A stretch of DNA of 64,000 bases from Ciona intestinalis. Taxonomy: Eukaryota; Chordata; Ascidiacea; Phlebobranchia; Cionidae. Where the stretch lies: the NCBI RefSeq assembly GCF_000224145.3, contig NC_020176.2:4803462-4867461 (forward strand), given 5' to 3'. The notes below the pieces were generated by a model. That model ran no database searches. It was given only the letters and a program-made list of their open reading frames with translations, and was not told where the DNA came from. Below are positions 45,774-56,900 of the stretch, piece by piece. How positions within the stretch are numbered: the first letter of the stretch is position 1; the number at the start of each line of letters is the position of its first letter. Made by a program: the position numbers and the translations under genes.

Positions 45774-47205
45774 AGCAAGCTACACCTCACATAACCAATA
45801 AACCCTTCGCACAAGCTGTCAAACCTCACCACAACATACTAAAGTTAAAACACAGATTACTAACGAGCGAAACGGCTTGGGCATAAACAGACAGCCTCGG
45901 TCCCAAAAACATGCAAGAGAAACTTGCCCCTCTCTTTAACTGACATAGTTCCCACACCAAGGATGTGAACTGAAACCTACCACCCTACCACCCTATCAAC
46001 AAAACTTTAATTTAAACCATTTTTCTATCTATTTATACATGGCCACATTATATAACGGTGTGCCCCTTCAACACAGATTATACTTACTTCCCAGTTAAAC
46101 ATTCAAACAGTTATATCTCACTAAACTGCAACCAATGTAGCAGATCACTCTAACAAACCAATACAATGATTAAAACCTCTTTAAACATGCATTTGTATAC
46201 GAAAACACAACTTATCTCTATGCTTATAAGCCGCACACTGTCAAGTTTTACGATTGTACTAGTTAGACCTACTCACACCCTACTGAAACCAGTAGTTTAC
46301 TATTCCAATATATTTATACATGAAATCATAAATGGCCGCCCTTTGGATCAATACCCTATTTTCACAGTCTTAACATTTAACTAACTGAACACGCCAAACA
46401 TCAATTATAAAACAACTCATTCTTGCTATCTATCACCCATAAACATACAACACATACTGTCCGAATATCAAATTGTAAACGAATCCCTCTCAAAACCCAA
46501 CCGTTCCAGTTCAAGACACGACGTCGTTCCCTTGATACGCGCTGTCTTGTAGAGTGGTGATAATATAAACACTTTACCATCTCAAGCCAGTGTAGCACAC
46601 GACAATATGACTTAGGCTTATACCAACAATACGTCGTCTCAAAAGAAACATTTGTTGAACGAACTAAACACGATAAAAAGTTCTGAATGTCAAGACTTCG
46701 TATTTTATCTGAATAAAAAACTTTCTATTGAGTTTCAGTACAAACATGACAGCCCAAAATTATAATATACGACTTCCATCTCAAATTTTCTACAGCTTTA
46801 GTTGTTAAACTAAAATTTTAAAGTCGCATCATACATATGCACTGTCATGGCTGTATTAAAACAAGTCCAATGTTATTGCAACATACACGTCATACCACGC
46901 TGCTGTATATACATAATAACTTAATCAATGACACGCTGTGGTGATATTACATCATATTACACAAGGCGTGTTTGTATTCTTATAAACCGAACCTTCTTAA
47001 CTTATCAGCCCAAATCCCTTTGTTATTTCACCAACCGTAAAACGAACGCCTCAAATTATTGCGCAATGTTAACTTTAATTAAAATCCAAACGACCTTTCC
47101 TCACCTTATGCGTTCAATGCAAAGCATGTTTTAATCTTCCTTTCGCCATCGGCTATATATTAAGCTGCTCAACCGTGTGTTTTTATTCGCGCATTGTTTT
47201 CTACC

Positions 47206-47415
47206 TATATAGTAGATCGGGGTAAGATGGGACATGTTTTATTCTCTTTTATCGTCCCATTTGGTAGCAAACAAAATACATTCACACAAATATAAATATA
47301 TAACTGTATCTTTACGATTCTAAAAAAGCTTTGTTAATTGTTAAAAACAAGGTTCTGGAATATGGAACATTACGTTTTCTATAATAACAGCAACCCATCT
47401 TACCCCACAGTAATA
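47206..47415 (+). mobile_element. Family B MITE, second-subfamily-like
   Basis: TATATAGTAGATCGGGGTAA ... CCATCTTACCCCACAGTAATA, both ends present, interior diverged. Confidence 0.8.
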
Positions 47416-47444
47416 AACACCATCAATATTATAGAAAGCTTTTA

Positions 47445-47641
47445 TATATAGTGGGGGAAGATGGAACATCTTTGACACATAATAACCAAATATCCTGATC
47501 GTGTTTTAAACAATTAACAACGGTCTATGGGAGCCGTGAGGATAAAGTTTTATAAAAAATCGTTAAATGTTTTTTTACTACCAAATTGGAGGAGAAAATA
47601 GATTGAAAAGGTGTCCCATCTTCCCCCACCCTACTATATTA
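47445..47641 (-). mobile_element. Family B MITE, full length
   Basis: TATATAGTGGGGGAAGATGG ... CTTCCCCCACCCTACTATA. Very close to the copy at 41389-41587, including the TTGACACATAATAAC start and AAAATCGTTAAATG. Confidence 0.9.
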
Positions 47642-48584
47642 TAAAAAGCTTTTATACACTTGTTAATACGTCGAAGCTTTAATGCCGTTATTTCAGCGCT
47701 CGCGGCGTTCAATTAATCAAACGTCAAATCGATGGAGAATATTTTACGCTGAGACGAAGCATGCATTATTTATTCGAATAATTTGCGCAGTGCCGCCGGA
47801 TTACCGTTAATAGCAAGAGGATCTTACTTAATTGAAATAATCCGAGTTGAAACTCGTCGCTGTAACTCTGTTATCAAAACTTTATGGGCGAAAGCAAAAT
47901 AAGAAGAATTCGAATCAAAACCGCGTTCTCTTGTAAAGAATGAATGAAAATATATTTTCGGATTTTGCTTGTCTCTGAAGCGCGTAGACTGAAATTCAAT
48001 TTTATTTTTAAAATCTACTTTACGATATCTATGTTTTATATATTTTGCGACTTGTTTTAAAAGTTAATGTTTCACAGTTATTATGATAATGTTTTGTGCT
48101 GGATTTACCAGCCACGCTTTTTATTTGACCTTATTCCTTAAGTCCACAGCGTGTTTTAACGTTGTGTGTGTTGTTATAATTCCCATCTCTTCGTTGTTTT
48201 AATTAATTTGATTTTCGCTGTCGTCTTTAAAAAGATTTAATTAATGTTAATTACAAAAATTATAAATGCTGAATATTTAAATGTGAAACCGCGGCACACA
48301 TAAAGCATTAATATAACAACTATAAATATACAAGTGAGAGTTTTTACACACGCACCAACAAAATAAACAATTCAAGACCAAGTTTGACGTACCCTATTTT
48401 GTTTTGTTGTAACAGCGGTAATTTATGTAAATACGTTGCACAAAAACCAGACGGGCAAGACTGCATGATCTATACACGTTTCTCTTGGCCCGAGGCGAGG
48501 CGAGTTATGTTTGAACGACACGCGTTGACATTCAATGCTATAAGTCTTGTTTGAACATGGGTAGCTAGTTACATAATCTCAAGC

Positions 48585-51500
48585 ATGAAAGTAGTTAAAG
48601 TATTACTTTTTATTCTGCCTTTGCTACTACTAGTTACAGCTCAATATGACAACCAGAACTCCGACAACTTATACTCAGAGGACGGCTACGACGATTATAT
48701 TTCTATATTAACAACGACCCCGGTTGAAGAAATCGCGACCACTCCGCTTAGCGTGGTAACTCAACCTGTAACTGTAACGGGAAATCAAGCGACTACTTTG
48801 AAATGGGCGGCTAGTGAAGGCGGAAATAATCAATCACGTTCGGTAAGCAGAGAAAGCACGGCGAGCCAGAAAGCACCAACCCGTCATACCACGCATAGCT
48901 TATTGCACGACCTTGCAACAGTAGCTGTTGCAACCACACAGGGAGATACCCGAGATAGTGACGTCATAGCTACTACGTCACGGAGCGCACACGTTATCCC
49001 GACAAGGGAAGATTATACGACGAACAAAACAACTACAAGCGCCCCTGAAGTAATCTTAACTCTTAACCCTGTAAGAGTTACTGCAACGACGTTTCAAAAC
49101 GCGTCATATCCGGTGGAAGAGAATGCAACCAGCGCAAATGCAAAACAGCAAACAACAACGCAGCGCGACGTAACGCAGCGTACCGAAGCCACTGCTGCAA
49201 CCTCAGTACCCCTTGACACACCCGTGCCACCATATTATGGACCAGGTAATTATGGGACAATTTAACTTTTAAACGAGAAATATTCAAAGTTTTCCTAAGA
49301 ACTAAATAACGTATAAAATAGGGTAGGAAGAGATGGAACACTTTTTCATTCTATTTTCTCGTTATATTTGGTAGTACACAAAGAACATTCAAAAAATTAT
49401 AAAACCGTATCCTCACGAATCCCATAGACCGTTGTTAATTGTTTAGAACACGATGATAATATTTTGATATTATGTTCTGAAGATATCCCGTCTTCCCCAG
49501 CCCTACTATAAATTCCTACATAATTTACACCCATGACACTCGTGCCAAGATATCAAGGTTATTTATACAACAAGCGCTTATTCATTGAACAAATGCCGCA
49601 TCAAATATGAATAGGTTCTTTTAGCTTAAATTATATATAAGGCGAAGTTGAACCACAGTGACATTCCTAATGCCTGTGTGGGCTTTAAAACAACCAAATA
49701 TAACGACAGTATATGAAAGCAAATGTTATTATTATACAAAACCCCCAGCACACAAATTCAGATGTTTTTTTAGTTTCTTTACAGAAACCACACCAAAAAG
49801 TAACCGACAATCTACGTTTGGCAATTAATTAACTTCAGCTTATCATACTTTCATTGAAACATTTTTCAAAGCAAAATATTAATATTATTCCCTATCATTT
49901 TTAATCAATTCCGTAAATCTGACCCTGATCTGGTTCTTATAGGGTTGAGTGATTGGTTTATATTTGAATAGAAGACTCACGTTGCCATTTAGGCGAAATA
50001 TATTTCTTTTGTTATATAGTAAGGTAGGGGAAGATGGTGTTTTAAAAGATTAACCACGGTATATGGGAGTTGTGAGGATACGGTTTTATAATTCCTTGAA
50101 TGTTCTTTGTTTAAAACCAAATGGGACAAGAAAATAGAATGAAAAGGTGTCCCATCTCCCCCACCTTACTACAATTGGCTGAACGTGACTTTGTCTGTTC
50201 TTTTCTATAATAGCCTCTCTATGTTTCTGCTTATTACAGGTCAAGGCGTTGGAAGTCCCCCGTTTATGGATTATGACGTCGGTGGTGAAGGAAGTAGTAA
50301 GTTCATGTTTAGGATACAATGTGGGTTGTAACTCATGGGGTATATGAGGAGTATGAATACACCATGTATGTCTGGTGTATAAGAAGACACCCATGTTATA
50401 ACTCGACAGTGAGCATGAGGTGTATGAATACACCATGTGTGTCTGGTGTATAAAAAGACACCCATGTTATAACTCGACAGTGAGCATGAGGTGTATGAAT
50501 ACACCATGTGTGTCTGGTGTATAAGAAGACACCCATGTTATAACTCGACAGTGAACATGGGGTGTATGAATACACCATGTGTGTCTGGTGTATAAGAAGA
50601 CACCCATGTTATAACTCGACAGTGAGCATGAGGTGTATGAATACACCATGTGTGTCTGGTGTATAAGAAGACACCCGTGTTGTAACTCAACAGTGAGCAT
50701 GAGGTGTATAAATACACCATGTGTGTCTGGTATATAAGAAGATAACCATACTATAACCTGACAGTGGGCATAAGACACACTTACACATCTGCAGCATACA
50801 CACCAGACTCGACCACCAGTGGCGACATCATGTACGTCATCAACGTTCCTCTAGCTGTGATCTTGGCCGCCCACTGGCGGTGGTTTCTTTTGGGGGCAGT
50901 GGCCATCGTGCTGTTGGTTCTGATACCTGGAATGATAATTCAAATCAGTTGCAACAAGTTCTACTTATCCTACAGGTAAGACAATGCCTTGTTGCTTGCT
51001 TTCGGGGAAGTGACATGTGGTAGCACTCTGGGTATTGGGGTAATGGGCCTCTCTGACCTAAGTTGCTGGGGTAATCAGCCAACTTAGGTTTAATCCTTGG
51101 AGTAATAGGCCAATTCTGGCTTATAAGTCTCAGATCCCATAGTATGCTACGCTGTTGTTTATCACCTACAACTATAACAAAAATAGATTCCCGCGTATTT
51201 TATTGATTTTTTTCGCAGACGTGAAAAACATGGGGACGTCGAGAAAAACACTGAAGTGGCGACGAATCTGGACCAACACCCACCAACCACGGTGTCTGTA
51301 ATACACAGTGAGGACAACTCAAGTAAGTAGTTATGGTCCGTAGTGACCTTGACTTAACAACTTGGGACAAATAGTCCATATATGTATATATACGGCCGTA
51401 TTTTCGTAACGCTATATTTTATTGTCATCTTCCATTACGTCATAATTAAACTTATTACGTCAACAGTGAGTGAACCCCCACCACCCACCGCCCCATCATT

Positions 51501-52323
51501 TGACCCGCCCCCCATACCTACTCAACCGGAACATGACGTCATCAACTCCCCTGAACCCCCATTATACAACCCAGACCCGTATCCTAGCGACCAACACCGG
51601 GTAGTGACGTGTACAGAGCCCGAACAAAGACAGGATTTATACGCAACAATACATAACAAACAGAACATCGAAAATGGGATCCAACCTCAACAGAAAAGAG
51701 ATTACGAAGTCTGTGTGATCCCAGCGCCCGTTGTAAGGTCGGTAGTGCCGCAAACCCCACAAACTACAAAACAAGCGATTGGCAATGAAGCTATAATACA
51801 AAGTAACCGTACACAGTTGGACCCTATAGTTACTCCAAGGGTTAAAAACTCAATTAAACCTACGAGGCCAACAAGACCAAAGGAGTATAAGATACAGCAA
51901 TCAAAGAGGAGAGAATCCAACGTGAGAGAACCGAGAGAAAAAAGGCGTGGTTTAAAAACTCAAGATACAAATCGAAGAAGAAGAGAAAATGAGAGAAGGT
52001 CAGGCAAAAAAGATCCTCCAGTTTCGGATGCGAGAGAATTGGCAGAGAAGAGAAAAGAGTTAAAGAGGAAAGAAGAGTTGCTCCGACAGATCATTGCTGG
52101 AGTTACAGAGGCAGAGATGTTGCAGAGGAAATTGGATCGAACCCGGAGGTGGGCTAAAGAGCAGAGACGCGGTAGATCGGATGGGAGCAAGGAACCAAAG
52201 TCTCAAACCAGGCGGCCGAGGAAAAGTGAAAGAACTCGTTCGGACGATGGCGCTGCGGAGTTGGAAAGGAAAATTCCTCGCCCGCATTATAATACTGATC
52301 GTGTGAGAAAGAAACGGAGTTGA
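48585..52323 (+). CDS. Unrecognised mucin-like type I membrane protein, 619 residues (5 exons)
   Basis: Exons 48585-49245, 50240-50296, 50795-50975, 51219-51322, 51467-52323; all GT-AG and in phase. Signal peptide at residues 1-19 (VLLFILPLLLLVTA). The ectodomain (about 20-265) is very rich in Thr/Ser with several N-glycosylation sequons, as in mucin-like stalks; an acidic Tyr/Asp patch follows the signal peptide. One membrane helix at about 270-292 (FLLGAVAIVLLVLIPGMII). The cytosolic tail starts with a Pro-rich part containing PPLY (a PPxY WW-domain ligand) and DLYATI (a possible tyrosine phosphorylation site), then a strongly basic, helix-prone Arg/Lys/Glu segment to the end. No globular domain. 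AATAAA at 52535. Not assigned to any family I know; probably a lineage-specific receptor or adhesion protein (inference). Confidence 0.8.
49318..49510 (+). mobile_element. Family B MITE in intron 1 of the mucin-like gene
   Basis: ATAGGGTAGGAAGAGATGGA ... GTCTTCCCCAGCCCTACTATA, nearly full length. Confidence 0.87.
50013..50171 (-). mobile_element. Family B MITE in intron 1, internally shortened
   Basis: TATATAGTAAGGTAGGGGAA joins directly to GTGTTTTAAAAGATTAACCA; the right end is CATCTCCCCCACCTTACTA. Confidence 0.85.
50330..50775 (-). repeat. 71-bp minisatellite (family D) in intron 2 of the mucin-like gene
   Basis: At least six units: GTATGAATACACCATGTGTG, CTGGTGTATAAGAAGACACC and ATAACTCGACAGTGAGCATG recur every 71 bases. 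Reverse orientation to 27085 and 43860. It fills most of the intron 50297-50794 up to the next acceptor. Confidence 0.93.
51030..51150 (-). repeat. Diverged family C repeats
   Basis: TATTGGGGTAATGGGCC, TTGCTGGGGTAATCAGCCAA and GAGTAATAGGCCAATTCTGG, in the intron 50976-51218. Confidence 0.7.
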
Positions 52324-52732
52324 TTTGATTAGTTTTGTTTGCCGTTAAGTAGAAATGCAGTACATATTCTAGTGGTGTGAGACTTAGCGCTGTTATGTAG
52401 ATAACAGGTACGTTGTGGCCAAATGTGTGGCCATTGTAAATGCTGACACGAAGGTACTTTCTGCTACTTTTGCTACTAGGTGTAATAATTAAAGAACTAA
52501 TTTTTTAGTGCAGTTGACTTTATACAAAGTTTTTAATAAAGATATTTTTCATTGTGTAGCGTGACCTTAATTATCAGTATTATGGCCGTAAAACAAAGAA
52601 AAGCAACAAAACTACGTGAGGTTTAATACACTGTTACGAAAGTTTACAAGTTTAGAAACAAAATAAACATATTTCAAGTGAGAATATGGAGACTTTATTC
52701 TGGCTCGGTTATTGTTTTTGTCCTAAAGTATA

Positions 52733-52812
52733 TAGCGGCGTTGTTAATTGTTTAAAACACGATCAGGATATTTGGATACTATGTGCTAGTTGTCCCATCT
52801 TACCTTATAGTA
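52733..52812 (+). mobile_element. Right half of a family B MITE
   Basis: CGTTGTTAATTGTTTAAAAC ... GGATACTATGTGCTAGTTGT ... CCATCTTACCTTATAGTA; the left half is lost. Confidence 0.8.
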
Positions 52813-53217
52813 GTAGACGTAACTTACAAGACAGCATGCTCAACTAAAAGCAAAGCTTGTAGTCCCGCAGCTAAAAGCTGTGCCGCTACCATTGTAACGT
52901 ATGCTGGTGATAATATCCGTGCCTAGAATAGCCCGTTGTGTGAGGAACCGACTAATGACACGCTTCTCTCTGGCATACCTACCATGGCGGAAGCAAGTCG
53001 ATTGTTTCACCGAAATCGTGGAACAAAAGTTCTTGTTGTTCACAAGTTACGCTGGTCTTGTATCCGTACACAAAAGCTTGGGCCGTTAATAACATTCAGT
53101 TCAAAGCGAGGATTTTGGTTAGGTTAATGAACGCAATATTGCCGTTCTAAGCTAATATAGAATGAGAGATACATTCAAGTTATTGAGTACGTCACATAGA
53201 TTGACAGAGAGTTTAAG

Positions 53218-53300
53218 AAATGAATGTAACTTATTTGTCCTTGCGCTGCGTGGAAATAACAGTTGTTAAAACGCGGGTGTATTGTTTCATAAACTTAGCA
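53218..53300 (+). repeat. Partial family A repeat
   Basis: GAAATGAATGTAACTTATTTG, TCCTTGCGCTGCGTGG and CAGTTGTTAAAACGCGGGTG. Confidence 0.75.
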
Positions 53301-53910
53301 ATATGTTTGATTTCTTGTTTGTTTTTGAGACCGAACCTTTGGCAATATAAAGAATCTTGCCAGCCGCACAGCACGATGCGATATAGAAAGTAAGTTCGAG
53401 CCAAAGTATAAATCATAGTAAGCTTTCAGCCACAACAGCTGTCACTTCTTTCCCAACTCATTTGGCCTAAGCAAACGCCATTCAAATGCGTGTCTGTAAC
53501 AGCAAACGGTTTCTGCGGTAAATTGCAAGAGGGTTGTTGGTACAGGTTTAATTTATTGATGCCACACCACTAGGGATTAACTTCGCTTCACCGCGTCCAC
53601 GCACAAGCAGAAAGGGAAACGTGGATAGGAACGCTTGAGTAAGTAGGGCAGGTTTTCAATGGTGGTTTCAAAGACCTATTTACGTTGAGTTGAAAGGACC
53701 CGGTTTGTTGGCTATAGACGCATACGTTATTAACAGTTTACATATTAAAATAAGATAAGATAACCGCATAATTAGTTAGGTGTATATACATATGTAAATA
53801 TACTGACCAAAGAATCTTGTTTGTACTTTGTTTTGTATATATATATGTTAATGACATTTTCGTTTCAGTTAAAGCGGATTTCGTAATTGGTTTTAAGTTA
53901 AAGTTACAAA

Positions 53911-56900
53911 ATGAGGAATAACCAGTTAGTTTGGTTGGGCTGCTGTACAGTTGTTTTATTGGTTTTAATTAAAATGTTTCTTTTTCCTTTAACTGGGATG
54001 ATGACGATGGAACAATGGAAAGAAAAAAGACAGGAAGGTTGGTTTGTTCTTGTTTGTTCTTGTTGCCATTTATGTTTTTGTATTGTAAATGTTTACGTTT
54101 TGTTAGTATGGTTGTTTAAAACTCAAAATTGATAGGATATAGGCGGATACGCACGTATAATTTAATTAAACCAAGAAATTTAGAAATTCTAAATAGCTTG
54201 AAACATTTTAAATTCTTTTTGCTATTTGGAATATTTAACGGTGGTCAATAATTGCCCAGCCCTGGTTTGTGTTCCAACTAATACAATCCTTGTAGTGAAA
54301 AACATTTATGTTTGCTTCGTTTGTCAAATATCTTAAACGTGAAGGTTTGTTGAAAGAAGACGAACTACGTTAATATTGACTTTAATACAACAGGTGTGGC
54401 TGAGTACATTGAAGAGCAAAGGAAGCAGAAAGCGGAGAACGGTATGTGTTGGTTTAACATTAATATGGTAGGTTGGGGAAGATGGGACACCTTTATCACA
54501 TAATATCCAAATATCCTGATCGTGTTTTAAACAATTAACAACGGCCTATGGGAATTGTCAGGATATGGTTTTATAATTCTTTGAATGATCTTTGTTTTCT
54601 AGCAAATGGGACGAGGAAATAGAATGTAAAAGTGTCCCATCTTTCCCCACCCTACTATAATATATATAACACTAACTATAAAATACCGGGTTACTTTGTG
54701 ATATCACCAAGCTTATATGAAATACTGAGTTATTTTGTGCAAAGCAGCTGGGCTACAACACATAAGGTGAAAAAACGAACGTTAAATCTCATATTACATT
54801 AGCAATGTATAGAGAATGGTGGCTACTGGCTAGCCGCGATTCTTTATTCCTAAAACGGTCCCCTATTTAGAACAATTAAAGAAACAATTGGAAAGCGGTC
54901 AAGCGTAAAGGGATAGGTTCGTCGCATTGTGACGTGTATGACAAACGAATGAAGTAGTTTTTCCATGTAACCAATGGGGAAAACGGAAATATTGATTTTG
55001 AATGAAACGAACGTGAAAATGTTCTTTTCCTTTTGGTTATGGTGTATTATGGCATAGTATAACACGACACACACGCGACGGTGCGTGATACTACATAGTT
55101 TAAACACACATGGACGATGGGGTAAGATGGTAACCGTTAGCAGATGGTATCCCATGTTTCCTAACCGTGTTTTAAAGAATTACCAACGCTCTTTTAGAGT
55201 CATAAGGTTTCGGTTATATAGTTCTGTAAATATTCTTTGTTTACCACCAAATGGGAGGAAAAAAAAGAATAAAAACATGTCTTATCTTACCCTAACCTAA
55301 TATACATGCGTATGGCACGTTATATAAGGCGAGGCAGTGAACGAGTGTTACGAATTCAAAATACATCTTTATACAAGACATAATATATATACACGACTTC
55401 GTTTGCTTGACATTTACAAGCAAACGAATCCTGGAACATTACTTGTAAGAGGGCACGAGGTGTATGAAACAGAACACCCGTGTTATAACGACTGTCGTTG
55501 TCCCGCCATGCGAGGATAAATAAGTTACATATATATGTGACGGCACGTGAATGAATGTAACTTACTTCATCCTCGCGTGCCACAGCGCCGAAAACTTAAG
55601 CAGGGACGAGCCCAACGAGGCGTATCCATTTATGAAACCGAACATACGTGGTATAACGACTGTTGTTGTACACGAAAAGCGTTACTTGTACGTTTACGGG
55701 CCATATCTGTCTCTATAACGCAGATTCGTTAGCGTGCCCGTCATACGACCCCATCCATATAGAGTAGGACAGGTACGCCGTGGTTACAAAAAAGCACTCA
55801 GTTAGGTAAAGTAATATTGGTCGCCGATTCGCAGTTTCTAAACCACTTTTGTATTACAGACGCAGCATGGCGCGCACCTGACGTTCAACGTAAGTATAAT
55901 GGACACGAAAATACAATTACAATGCCTTTTATGATGGTTTCCAAGTTTTACAAGAAAAGAACCTAAAATCAATCACCCAAAAAGTTACATATATGATGAT
56001 CTCAAAAACGGGACACAAGGTGTATGAAACAGAACACCCGTGTTATAACAACTGGAGTTTCCCCGCACATGAGGATAAATAACTTCCATTCTTCCATTCA
56101 CGCTCCACTTATTTCCTAGTCTTATATTTATAGGATCCACCCTATAACAACGCATGCTCAATGAAGCGTGCCTATGGTCTATTCTTAGACCCTCAGCCAC
56201 ATTATAAGCCTGTAACATAATACATACATATCAAGTCAACTGGGACCAATTTCAGCTTTAGTTTAGAAATAAGTTTTATACCATTTCCATTGTATGGTAC
56301 ACACATCAACGACTATAATTATACAAATAAAATACAAGAAACATATTTCAATTTTTACCATTGGCAATTTAAAAAATGATTTGTTGCATACACCTTATAC
56401 CCGTTTACGAGTTACCATGTATGTAACTTTGTGGATAATTGTTTCATGTTTGTTTTAAATTTTTTTCATGGCTCACAATTTGGGCAACCCATTAGTGACC
56501 CCTGGGTTGGATCAATTATTGTCAAGTCTAAATTCCATTGTACCTAATACATGAAATTTGAAACAATTATTATTTTACTCAGTTCCATCAAGATACGAAA
56601 ACAATCTTTCACCCGAGGCAGAGTTGGACAGAATATGGAAATACGTGAACGAACGACAGGTATTACAATACAAACTACAAGATGTTATAACACATACTTC
56701 ATAAACTATTAACCGTTCGCTGGGTGTTCTAAACTAACATTTTTACACATTATTGCATGGTAAAGAAAGGTTGGAAAAGAAGGGACACCTTTAGAACATA
56801 ATATTCAATTATCCCTAAAAATTAGCAACTGTCTATTGGAGTCGTGAGAATACGGTTTTATAATTCCTTGAATGTTCTTTGTTAACTACCAAATAAGACA

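Larger units (their letters stand above)
45319..48584. other. Divergent intergenic region, 3.3 kb
   Basis: Lies between the divergent sulfotransferase and mucin-like genes. Contains three MITEs (45577, 47206, 47445) and otherwise AT-rich unique sequence. No gene was recognised in it. Confidence 0.45.
52324..53910. other. Spacer between mucin-like and METTL24-like genes
   Basis: Contains the mucin-like 3' UTR, a half MITE (52733), a family A fragment (53218) and otherwise no recognised gene. Confidence 0.45.

Noticed and set aside
50086-50778. Several overlapping minus-strand frames of 60-116 codons with a repeating Met-Val-Tyr-Ser pattern
   Set aside because: By-products of the 71-bp minisatellite; the same frames appear at 27.2 and 43.9 kb.
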